In this document: one piece after another, positions 1-6,040 of the stretch
Layout: each line of letters opens with the position of its first letter
Numbering within the stretch: position 1 is the first letter of the stretch
DNA from: Sphingomonadales bacterium
GTDB lineage: Bacteria > Pseudomonadota > Alphaproteobacteria > Sphingomonadales > Sphingomonadaceae
DNA length: 6,752 bases
Assembly: GCA_017304125.1 (NCBI GenBank)
Contig: JAFKLV010000095.1
Coordinates: forward strand, 1 to 6,752
Direction: 5' to 3'
Notes under the pieces: model-generated
What the model was told of the DNA's origin: nothing
The model's database searches: none
What the model saw: the letters and a program-made list of their open reading frames with translations, nothing else
Translations under genes and position numbers: made by a program

Positions 1-773
1 CAGCGGATCACCAAAGCCTGGGTCGCGGCGAGCCCCTCGCGCACGATCACCTGGAGATAATCACCCATCGCCGGGAAGGCGATGGCGAGCGAGATGATCC
101 CGACGCCAAGGCTGGCCGGCAGCCCGACCGCGAACAGGTTGAGCGCCGGCGCGGCGCGCGACAACATCCCGACGACGAGGTTGAGGCACAGCAGCAGGAA
201 GCCGACCGGCAGCGCCAGCAGCAGCCCGGCGAGAAAGGCATAGCCACCGAAAAAGGCGATATCGCGCATCTGCGTGGTGGTCAGCCACGCCTCGCCCGGC
301 GGCATTGCGGCGTAGCTTTTGAGGATCATGTCGACCAGCACGAGATGCCCGTCGAGCGACAGGAACAGCAAGGTCAGCATGATCGAGAGGAATTGCCCGA
401 TCGCCGGCGACGAGCGCCCCGAATTGGGGTCGATCATATTGGCGAAGCCGATCCCCATCGATCCGCCGATGATCTCGCCCGCGACGAGCGGGGCGGCAAA
501 GGCGATCTGCAGCACGAAGCCCAGCGCCAGCCCGACCATCGCCTCCGCCGCGATCGCGAGGAAGGTGGCGACCGCGAAGATTTGCGCCGGCGGCTGGATC
601 GGATGGCTCGCCAGCACCAGCACCCCGATCGCGCCCGACAAGGCGACGCGGACCGGGAGCGGCACGGACATGTTGCCGAAGACCGGCGCGGTGATGAATG
701 CGCTGCCGACGCGCACCATCACGAACACGAGCGCCCATAATTGGGGCTCGATCGCAAGGCCGAAGCCGAGCAT
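1..773 (-). CDS. fliR: Flagellar export gate protein FliR (3' end cut by window edge)
   Basis: FliR is a polytopic inner-membrane protein that assembles with FliP and FliQ into the export gate at the base of the flagellar type III secretion system. The minus-strand frame starts at ATG 773 and is open to the window edge, giving 257 residues. The family is usually about 255-260 residues, so only a few C-terminal residues should be missing. Translation begins MLGFGLAIEPQLWALVFV and contains the FliR-type stretch GEIIGGSMGIGFANMIDP around residues 100-117, followed by GRSSPAIGQFLSIMLTLLFL. Several long hydrophobic segments fit its multiple membrane helices. The start lies 3 bp after the fliQ stop, as expected for a co-translated operon. 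Identity is confident from motifs and position after fliP-fliQ. Confidence 0.95.
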   Translation of the reverse strand, partial: MLGFGLAIEPQLWALVFVMVRVGSAFITAPVFGNMSVPLPVRVALSGAIGVLVLASHPIQPPAQIFAVATFLAIAAEAMVGLALGFVLQIAFAAPLVAGEIIGGSMGIGFANMIDPNSGRSSPAIGQFLSIMLTLLFLSLDGHLVLVDMILKSYAAMPPGEAWLTTTQMRDIAFFGGYAFLAGLLLALPVGFLLLCLNLVVGMLSRAAPALNLFAVGLPASLGVGIISLAIAFPAMGDYLQVIVREGLAATQALVIR

Positions 774-776
774 GCG

Positions 777-1049
777 TTACTTCACCAGATCCGGGATCCG
801 ATCGAAGATGCCGATCGTGAAATCGCTGAGCAGCCCGAGGATCATCCCACCGAACAGCATGATCGAGATCGCGACCACGATCAGCTTGGGGACGAACGAC
901 AGCGTCTGCTCGTTGATCGAGGTCGCCGCCTGGATCATGCCGAGGATCAGCCCCGATACGAGCGCCGGGATCAGGATCGGCGCGGCGGCGAGCGCCAGCA
1001 CCCACATCGTCTGATTCGCGACGGTCAGGAAATAATCAGCGTCAGCCAT
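777..1049 (-). CDS. fliQ: Flagellar export gate protein FliQ
   Basis: FliQ is a small two-helix membrane protein of the FliP/FliQ/FliR export gate, through which rod, hook and filament subunits are secreted. The 90-residue product has the usual family length. It shows two hydrophobic helices (about residues 15-40 and 53-75) separated by the conserved loop ATSINEQTLSFVPKL, which is diagnostic of FliQ. ATG at 1049 follows a GACGGA Shine-Dalgarno-like sequence that abuts the left arm of the palindromic repeat at 1060-1165. It is separated from fliP by 134 bp, whereas fliR follows after only 3 bp. Translation of fliQ may therefore be less tightly coupled to fliP than is usual in this operon (inference). 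Confidence 0.97.
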   Translation of the reverse strand: MADADYFLTVANQTMWVLALAAAPILIPALVSGLILGMIQAATSINEQTLSFVPKLIVVAISIMLFGGMILGLLSDFTIGIFDRIPDLVK

Positions 1050-1059
1050 AACTTATTCC

Positions 1060-1165
1060 GTCACCCCGGCCTGGAGCCGGGGGCCATTGTGCCTCGGGCT
1101 CTGCGGCAAGAAGCTCTTGCCCTGCGCGTGCCTCCCGATGGACCCCGGCTCAAGGCCGGGGTGAC
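1060..1165. repeat. Two-armed palindromic REP-like element between fliP and fliQ
   Basis: Positions 1060-1085 and 1140-1165 are inverted copies of one 26-base unit with two mismatches. Each arm is itself a hairpin, with CCCCGGC pairing with GCCGGGG around a short loop. The 54-base spacer carries a further perfect hairpin with 7-bp stem and 3-base loop at 1105-1121. The unit, GTCACCCCGGC followed by an A/G-rich centre and GCCGGGGTCC, resembles extragenic repeats that I recall as common in Sphingomonadales genomes. This is recalled knowledge and was not searched. It fills almost all of the only sizeable gap in the operon, ends 18 bp from the fliP stop codon, and lies about 10 bp upstream of fliQ. 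It contains no credible gene. It could pause RNA polymerase or protect mRNA, but it has no U-run typical of an intrinsic terminator. Confidence 0.88.
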
Positions 1166-1183
1166 GTCGGGGAGAAATCGCCG

Positions 1184-2077
1184 TCATGTCGCGAAGGAAT
1201 TGGCGAGGCTGCCCATCGTCAGCGCCCAGCCGTCGACCAGCACGAACAACAGCAATTTGAACGGCAACGAGATGATCGTCGGTGACAGCATCATCATGCC
1301 GAGCGACATCAGCACCGTCGCCACCACCAGATCGATGACGATGAACGGCAGGAAGACGAGGAAGCCGATCTGGAAGGCGGTCTTCAATTCGCTCGTCACA
1401 AAGGCCGGGAGCAGCACCGAAAAGGGGATGTCCTCGGCCTTGGTATAGGGCCCCGATTTCGCCATTTCGGCGAACATCGTCAGATCCTTGACCCGAGTCT
1501 GCTTGGCCATGAAGGCGTGCAGCGGCTCGCCGGCATGCTTGATCATCTCGGTCCCCGCCAGCTTGCCGGCGGCATAAGGCTGGATCGCCTCGGTGTTGAT
1601 GCGGTTGACCACCGGCGCCATCACGAAGAACGACAGGAACAGCGACAGGCCGATCAGCACCTGATTGGGCGGGGTCTGCTGCAGCCCGAGCGCCTGGCGC
1701 AGGATCGACAGCACGATGATGATCCGCGTGAAGCTGGTCATCATCAGCACGATCCCGGGCAGGATCGTGAGCAGGCCCATGATGATGAGCACCTGCAATG
1801 ACAGCGAGAGCGAGCCGTTGCCCGGCTGGCTCGATGCGGCGCCGCTCGAAAGCTGGCCAAGCGCGCGATCGAGCGCATCCGCTACCCCCGGGGTCGCCGG
1901 GGCGGCGGGCGCCACGGGCGCGGCCTGCGCGAAGGCGGGCATCGCGATGATCAGCGCCACGACCAGCGCGGCGATCATCAGCATGATCTTGGTGAGCTTC
2001 GCCCCGCCGTGCGGCGCACGCGGCGCCGCGGGCTGGCGGAACAATGTCGGGCCGTGGCCGATGCGCGTCACGCTCAT
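1184..2077 (-). CDS. fliP: Flagellar export gate protein FliP
   Basis: FliP forms the core pentamer of the flagellar export gate. The product has 297 residues, longer than the roughly 245 of enteric FliP. Signatures include MTSFTRIIIVLSILRQALGL (113-132) running into QTPPNQVLIGLSLFLSFFVM, and MMMLSPTIISLPFKLLLFVL (261-280) near the C-terminus. Hydrophobic helices lie at about 94-113, 138-158, 233-256 and 266-288. A signal-peptide-like hydrophobic stretch at about 32-49 ends in a plausible AFA cleavage site near residue 50, as expected because FliP is made with a cleaved signal. The start at 2077 overlaps the fliO stop as ATGA, supporting translational coupling. It leaves an unusually long N-region of about 30 residues before the hydrophobic core. 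An internal ATG at residue 32 would shorten it but has no clear ribosome binding site. Confidence 0.96.
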   Translation of the reverse strand: MSVTRIGHGPTLFRQPAAPRAPHGGAKLTKIMLMIAALVVALIIAMPAFAQAAPVAPAAPATPGVADALDRALGQLSSGAASSQPGNGSLSLSLQVLIIMGLLTILPGIVLMMTSFTRIIIVLSILRQALGLQQTPPNQVLIGLSLFLSFFVMAPVVNRINTEAIQPYAAGKLAGTEMIKHAGEPLHAFMAKQTRVKDLTMFAEMAKSGPYTKAEDIPFSVLLPAFVTSELKTAFQIGFLVFLPFIVIDLVVATVLMSLGMMMLSPTIISLPFKLLLFVLVDGWALTMGSLANSFAT

Positions 2078-2343
2078 GCGACGTCACCGCGCGCGACGGC
2101 CTTGTCGACCAGCGTGACCCCGCCACGCCCGACCGAGACGAGCAATCGGCTGCCCTCGAAATCGACCACCGCGAGCCGCAGCCCGGGGGAGATCATCATC
2201 GTTTCCTTGACCGCGATCAGCCGCGTCGGCGCCTTGCCGGGCATGCGGCTTTCAAGCCGCCGCCACAGCCACAAAGAGCCGATCATCAGGCCGCAGACCA
2301 GCGGCAGCAGGATCACCAGCTTGAGAACGTAGGCCCACATCAT
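2074..2343 (-). CDS. fliO: Flagellar biosynthesis protein FliO
   Basis: FliO is a small bitopic membrane protein that helps assemble or stabilise the FliP ring of the export gate but is not part of the finished gate. The 89-residue product has one membrane helix at about residues 5-27. A basic stretch follows, then a short cytoplasmic domain with the FliO-like pattern of strands seen in RLIAVKETMMISPGLRLAVV and the glycine-rich turn after SRLLVSVGRGG. FliO is poorly conserved, so identity comes mainly from the membrane topology, the length and its position between fliN and fliP. The frame begins with two consecutive ATG codons, 7 bp after the fliN stop, and either could be used. Its stop overlaps the fliP start by 4 bp. 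Confidence 0.9.
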   Translation of the reverse strand: MMWAYVLKLVILLPLVCGLMIGSLWLWRRLESRMPGKAPTRLIAVKETMMISPGLRLAVVDFEGSRLLVSVGRGGVTLVDKAVARGDVA

Positions 2344-2350
2344 CGCCGCG

Positions 2351-2653
2351 TCAGCCGCGCTTCTCGGGATTGGCCAGTTCGGTCATGCGCACGCCGAAGC
2401 GATCGCCGACCGTTACCACCTCGCCGCGCCCGATCAGCGTGCCGTTGACGAACACGTCGAGCAGTTCGTTGGCCTGCCGGTCGAGCTCGATCACGCTCGA
2501 TTCGCCGAGCGCGAGCAGCTCGCGCAAGGTGAGCTGGGTCGAGCCGATCTCGACCGTCAGCTTCACGTCGACATCCTGCAGCAGCCGGAAATTGGCCGCC
2601 ACCGCCCCCGCGGTTTCGGCATCGGCGGCGAATGAGCCGGTCATGTCGTTCAT
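2351..2653 (-). CDS. fliN: Flagellar motor switch protein FliN
   Basis: FliN forms the lower rim of the cytoplasmic C-ring, where with FliM and FliG it sets rotation direction and docks export cargo through FliH. The 100-residue product is nearly all one SpoA (FliMN_C) domain, about residues 24-95. Family signatures include LLQDVDVKLTVEIGSTQLTL at the domain start, LLALGESSVIELDR in the middle, and VFVNGTLIGRGEVVTVGDRF at the end. It lacks the longer acidic N-terminal extension of enteric FliN (137 residues), which is common in other bacteria. ATG at 2653 overlaps the fliM stop as ATGA, so the two switch proteins are probably translated in a coupled way. Confidence 0.96.
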   Translation of the reverse strand: MNDMTGSFAADAETAGAVAANFRLLQDVDVKLTVEIGSTQLTLRELLALGESSVIELDRQANELLDVFVNGTLIGRGEVVTVGDRFGVRMTELANPEKRG

Positions 2654-3588
2654 GCGTTATTTCCTTCAAGGCTCGCGAGTTTGGTGAGGCGGATCGCAGC
2701 ATGGCCGTTGGCGGTGCCGACGGTGCCGATGCCGAGGCGATCGTTGCCGACCATCACCGGCACGTCGTTGGTGAAATGGATCGGGATCACGTCGCCCGGC
2801 TTCAGATCCATCAATTTGGCGAGGCTGATCACCGGCTCGGCCAGTACCGAGCGGACCGGGAAGCGCACCTGCATCGCCGCGCGGGTCAGCGCCGCGCTCC
2901 ATTGCGCATCCTGTTCGGCGGCCTTGGCGACGACCTTGCCGGTCAGCGCGGTGCCGTGCGGCTTCAGCGCGGAAACCGGATAGACCAGATCGATGAACAC
3001 CGGGCGGGCATGCTCGTGCGCAATGCCGAAGCGGGTGACGATCATCGCGTCGTCCGCCTCGATATTGGTCAGCATCGCCGCATTATGCTCGCAACGCCCG
3101 ACGGTGAAGCCGACGCGCGCCAGCGGTTCCCAGGCGGCGGCGAGCGGCGCGGCGATCATCTCGCCCAAACGGCTGACCATCGCCTCTGCCGCGGGCGAGA
3201 ATTCGTGCGGCAGCTCGATCGGCACATAGCCGACCCCACCGAAGAACAGATCGAGCAGCTCGAGCACGAAGCGCCCGTCGAACACGCACAGCGCGGTGCG
3301 CCCTTCCATCCCCAGCGGCAGCCAGGCGGTGAGCGTATCGGGGCGTTCGGCGCGATAATCGGCAAAACGCTGCACCATCAAGGGCTCGGCCCAGGTCCGC
3401 AGTTCCTGCCGCAGAATCGGCTCGAACACCCCGCGCAGGCTGCGCGCGAGGCGGGCGGAGAGATGCTGCAGCGTGTGCAGATCGCCGAACGGGTTGAGCT
3501 TCGCCTGGCCGAGACCGCCCGCAGGCGCGGCCTCGCCACGGGTGGCCCCGCGGCGCTCGGTTTCGGATGGTGAAGCGGTGTTAACCAT
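2650..3588 (-). CDS. fliM: Flagellar motor switch protein FliM, without the CheY-binding N-terminus
   Basis: FliM links FliG and FliN in the C-ring and normally receives phosphorylated CheY. The 312-residue product has the CheC-like middle domain at about residues 45-220, including the GGxG loop as FFGGVG (115-120), and a C-terminal SpoA domain at about 228-305 with LKPGDVIPI (262-270). Length is close to the usual 320-335. The N-terminus begins MVNTASPSETERRGATRGEA and shows no EIDALL-type CheY-binding motif, although upstream sequence leaves no room for a missing exon-like segment. ATG 3588 lies 6 bp after the fliL stop. The divergence resembles FliM proteins I recall from sphingomonads, so it is probably a lineage trait rather than a truncation. 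Confidence 0.95.
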   Translation of the reverse strand: MVNTASPSETERRGATRGEAAPAGGLGQAKLNPFGDLHTLQHLSARLARSLRGVFEPILRQELRTWAEPLMVQRFADYRAERPDTLTAWLPLGMEGRTALCVFDGRFVLELLDLFFGGVGYVPIELPHEFSPAAEAMVSRLGEMIAAPLAAAWEPLARVGFTVGRCEHNAAMLTNIEADDAMIVTRFGIAHEHARPVFIDLVYPVSALKPHGTALTGKVVAKAAEQDAQWSAALTRAAMQVRFPVRSVLAEPVISLAKLMDLKPGDVIPIHFTNDVPVMVGNDRLGIGTVGTANGHAAIRLTKLASLEGNNA

Positions 3589-3594
3589 GCCCGC

Positions 3595-4224
3595 TCACTG
3601 AACAACGAAATTGGTAAAGTAGACGTTACTAATTCCGCCGAAGCCCTCTTTTTCCTTGAGCACCTTGTTGATCGAGGCCGCCAGCTTCTTGGCCAGCCCC
3701 TGCTTCCCGTCGGAGGTGAACACCTGATCCTCGGTGGTGTCGCCCAGCGTCATCAGCACCGCGGAGCGCACGGCGATGTCGTTGGTCTTGAGGTTCTGGA
3801 TCACCGTATCGTCATAGGGCGTGGAGACCGCGATCCCGATCTGGAGGAAGTGCACCGAATCCTGCAGATTCGCGGTGAACTCCTTCTCCATCGCGTAATA
3901 ATTGGAGGCATAGCGCTCGCCGCCCTCGCCCGGCGGGGTCGGCATGCCGTGATCCTCGGTCTTGGCCTCGCCCTCGCCGCCGCCATGGCCGCCCTCACCC
4001 TTGCCGTCCTTGCTCGGGCGCTTCTGCTCGCTCTTGGGGACGAGGTGCGGGCCGGCGGCTGCGGCGGCGGCCTTATGTCCGCCGATCAGGCCCGAACCCG
4101 ACGCATAAAGACCGGCGCCGACCCCGCCGCCGATCAGCGCCACCGCGCCGACCGCCAGAATCGCGATCTTGCCGATCTTCCCCTTCTTCTTCGGCGTTTC
4201 CGCCTTTTCGTCCTTGTCGCTCAT
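3595..4224 (-). CDS. fliL: Flagellar basal body-associated protein FliL
   Basis: FliL is a single-pass inner-membrane protein that surrounds or contacts the MotA/MotB stator and supports torque. The 209-residue product has a lysine-rich cytoplasmic start (MSDKDEKAETPKKKGKIGKI), one membrane helix at about 20-40, and a Gly/His/Glu/Lys-rich periplasmic linker at about 50-105. The conserved periplasmic FliL domain follows at about 106-209. It contains YYAMEKEFTANLQDSVHFLQ and ends in the typical GISNVYFTNFVVQ. The linker is longer than in enteric FliL (about 154 residues in total), a common feature in Alphaproteobacteria. ATG 4224 is preceded by GAGGGA at suitable spacing. A nearby ATG at 4229 is out of frame and closes immediately. 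It lies 17 bp after fliK and 6 bp before fliM. Confidence 0.95.
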   Translation of the reverse strand: MSDKDEKAETPKKKGKIGKIAILAVGAVALIGGGVGAGLYASGSGLIGGHKAAAAAAGPHLVPKSEQKRPSKDGKGEGGHGGGEGEAKTEDHGMPTPPGEGGERYASNYYAMEKEFTANLQDSVHFLQIGIAVSTPYDDTVIQNLKTNDIAVRSAVLMTLGDTTEDQVFTSDGKQGLAKKLAASINKVLKEKEGFGGISNVYFTNFVVQ

Positions 4225-4241
4225 CTCATGTCCCTCGGGTA

Positions 4242-5756
4242 TCAGGCGATACGTTCGTCACTGGCCGCTTCGTCGGCGGCGTTGGCTGCGCTGGCGGGCC
4301 GCACCGGCATGGCGGCGGCGGTCTGCGTGGCGCGTTGTTGTTGCTGCTGCTGCGAGGCGGCGTGGCCGCCGGCATCGGTGGCGGCGCTGCCGGTCGAGGC
4401 GGACAGCTTCAGCCCGCGCGATTCGGCGAGATCGGCGAGCCGCGGCTGGGCGTCGGCCAGGATCTGCTGCGTCTCCGGCTGGTGCGCCGCGAGATGGACC
4501 GACACCGCATCGCCCTCGCGCTTCAGCGACACGTCGATCGCGCCGAGCGCGGCCGGGATCAGCCGGATGCGGGTATCGTTGGCATTGGCGGTATCGCGCA
4601 GCGCCTCGATCCGCTGGATCATCGCCTGCGGCCAATTGTCCTGCTTCAGATCGAGCGCGGCGTGGCGCGAATCACCGGTCGCGGCGACCGCATGGACCGC
4701 ATTGTCGGTGCCGGCCGGCAGCGTGAACACCGTCGGCTGCGGGGTGGCGGCGGTGCGCTCGTCGGTCGCGGCGCGGTGGATCGCCTCGGCGAACACCTGT
4801 GCGGCGGGGGCGATCGCGGTCGGCTGAACCGCCGGCTGCACGGGCGCGGCCGGCGCGACCGGTGCCGGGGTCGCGACGGGCGCTTCGACGCGCGCGGTCT
4901 CGGCGGGCACCGGCGCGGCTGGCGCTTGCGGGGCCGGCGGCGTGCCGACCTGAACGGGGGCGACCGGCTGCGGCGCGGCGACCGCCGGTGCGGCTTGCGG
5001 CGTTACTGGCAGCGGCGTGACCGGGGTCGCTGCCACCGCAATCGGTGCGACGGCGGGCGGGGTCGACGGCGCAACCGGCCGCGCGACGGCGGCGAAGCGA
5101 TTGATGTAATTCGCCGAAGCGGCCGGCAGCAGCGGGCGCAGTGCGTCGGCGACCTGCGCGATGCGATCGGGCGCGGGGGCCGGGGTGGTGGCGCGCGGCG
5201 CCGCTGGCGGCATCGGCTGATCGGTCGTCGGCAGGTCGACGTGCGGATCGGGAAGATCGGCGGCCTGGGCCTTGGGCTGCGAGGCGACGGGCGCCGGCGA
5301 CGGGGCGGCTGGTTGCTGCGCCGGAATCTGCGGCGCGACGGTTTGCGGTGCCGGGTCGACCGGTGGCGGCGTGGCCGCCGGCGCGCTGTCCGGCGTCACA
5401 AGCGGCAGCGCTGCCGTCGACTGAGCCGTGGCGGGCGTCGTCGCAACGGGCGTGGCGGCCGGGCTCGGCGCGGCATCCGCGACCTTGGCGATCGCCGGAT
5501 CGGCGAGGATCGGCAGCGCAGGCGCCATCATCCACGCCAGCGCATCCGGCAAGCCGCTCTGTTCGTCCGGCAAATCCTTGCCGGGTGCGGCATCCTCCTG
5601 CCGGGCATCGCCGGTATCGGCCGTATCGCCGGGCTTGCCCGCGACCGGCGCGAGCAGCGTAGGGAAAGACGCGGGCGCGCCGGTCGCGACGCCGGGCGGC
5701 GACGCGGGAGCCCCCGTCTTGGTGAAGATCAGTGCGAGATTCGAAACTGCGGTCAT
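4242..5756 (-). CDS. fliK: Flagellar hook-length control protein FliK
   Basis: FliK is a secreted molecular ruler that measures the hook and then switches the export apparatus to filament substrates. The 504-residue product is extremely rich in Ala, Pro, Val and Thr from about residue 10 to 360, as expected for the extended ruler region. The conserved hook-length control domain (Flg_hook type) lies at about 368-450. It holds DNWPQAMIQRIEALR, then TRIRLIPAALGAIDVSLKRE, and VSVHLAAHQPETQQIL. A six-glutamine run (4335-4352) sits in the tail. The chosen ATG at 5756 begins MTAVSNLALIFTKTG and has AAAGG just upstream. An in-frame ATG at 5843 would overlap fliJ by 50 bp and add an arginine-rich segment, so it is rejected. 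Domain identity and the position between fliJ and fliL make the call firm. Confidence 0.93.
   Translation of the reverse strand: MTAVSNLALIFTKTGAPASPPGVATGAPASFPTLLAPVAGKPGDTADTGDARQEDAAPGKDLPDEQSGLPDALAWMMAPALPILADPAIAKVADAAPSPAATPVATTPATAQSTAALPLVTPDSAPAATPPPVDPAPQTVAPQIPAQQPAAPSPAPVASQPKAQAADLPDPHVDLPTTDQPMPPAAPRATTPAPAPDRIAQVADALRPLLPAASANYINRFAAVARPVAPSTPPAVAPIAVAATPVTPLPVTPQAAPAVAAPQPVAPVQVGTPPAPQAPAAPVPAETARVEAPVATPAPVAPAAPVQPAVQPTAIAPAAQVFAEAIHRAATDERTAATPQPTVFTLPAGTDNAVHAVAATGDSRHAALDLKQDNWPQAMIQRIEALRDTANANDTRIRLIPAALGAIDVSLKREGDAVSVHLAAHQPETQQILADAQPRLADLAESRGLKLSASTGSAATDAGGHAASQQQQQQRATQTAAAMPVRPASAANAADEAASDERIA
4335..4352 (-). repeat. Six-codon glutamine run in fliK
   Basis: Three CAG codons followed by three CAA codons encode six glutamines in the C-terminal tail of FliK, after the hook-length control domain. 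Such short triplet runs can vary in copy number between strains. No function is inferred. Confidence 0.7.
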
Positions 5757-5793
5757 CGCCTTTATGTGTCCGTCGGCCCTTCCGACAGACCTA

Positions 5794-6030
5794 TCAGCAA
5801 AGATCGTGCCGGATTTTCCCGGTCGGCCGCGTCGGCGGCGCATCGCGCAGTTTGCGGATTTCGCGCAACGCCGCTTCGGCCTCGCCGCGCGCGATCAGTT
5901 TCTCGACCGCGCTCTGGTCGCGCCTGGCGGCGCGGGTCGCCTCGGCGGCGCGCTCGGCCTCATATTCGGCGGTGCGGACGCGGTTGGCGGCGGTTTCTGC
6001 CGAGCGGTGCAGCCGGTCGCGATAATGCGC
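5794..6030 (-). pseudogene. fliJ: FliJ C-terminal fragment, 5' part lost at the chimeric junction
   Basis: FliJ is a small coiled-coil protein of the export ATPase complex (FliH/FliI/FliJ) that resembles the F-ATPase gamma stalk and escorts substrates to the gate. The minus-strand frame ending at the TGA at 5794 reads AHYRDRLHRSAETAANRV, then a heptad-like Ala/Arg/Glu helix including RRDQSAVEKLIARGEAEAAL, and closes with TGKIRHDLC. About 78 residues are recognisable, whereas the family is about 140-150, so roughly the N-terminal half is absent. Reading further upstream enters the antisense of a topoisomerase gene and reaches a stop at about 6142 with no ATG or GTG start. Position 37 bp before fliK matches the fliJ-fliK order. 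FliJ is weakly conserved, so identity leans on context and coiled-coil composition. The break is probably an assembly or sample artefact, not true gene decay. Confidence 0.8.
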
Positions 6031-6040
6031 GGCGGCGGCA
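6018..6040. other. Chimeric junction between alphaproteobacterial and actinobacterial DNA
   Basis: To the left, minus-strand FliJ-like coding is recognisable to about 6030. To the right, plus-strand topoisomerase IV subunit A coding is recognisable from GGGMAGVKL at 6031. Both genes are cut here in opposite orientations. The join falls in a short run, GCGCGGCGGCGGCATG, that would serve as microhomology. No direct repeats, transposase, integrase, tRNA or inverted-repeat ends are visible. The exact breakpoint cannot be fixed by reading, and a range of about 20 bases is given. Confidence 0.82.

Noticed and set aside
61..1005. A 314-codon minus-strand open frame over fliR and fliQ
   Set aside because: It is a shifted frame of two clearly identified export-gate genes, with Arg/Gly/Asp-rich composition and no membrane helices.
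1086..1139. Possible CRISPR-like or small RNA gene in the repeat spacer
   Set aside because: There are only two inverted copies, no direct-repeat array with regular spacers, and no promoter signal. A REP-type element explains it.
1053..2126. A 357-codon minus-strand open frame over fliP running into the palindromic repeat
   Set aside because: It is out of frame with fliP, and its C-terminus (RRHPGLEPGSI-like) is just translation of the palindromic repeat, a frequent source of spurious annotation.
2632..3573. A 313-codon plus-strand open frame opposite fliM
   Set aside because: It is the antisense shadow of fliM, rich in His, Arg, Gln and Asp, with no recognisable domain or plausible ribosome site.
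5757..5843. N-terminal extension of FliK from an ATG at 5843
   Set aside because: It would overlap the fliJ reading frame by 50 bp and add an arginine-rich segment with no FliK character. ATG 5756 has AAAGG upstream and a typical start.
6018..6040. Horizontal gene transfer or insertion-element scar at the junction
   Set aside because: No inverted terminal repeats, target duplication, integrase or tRNA is visible, and both flanking genes are broken without any functional replacement.
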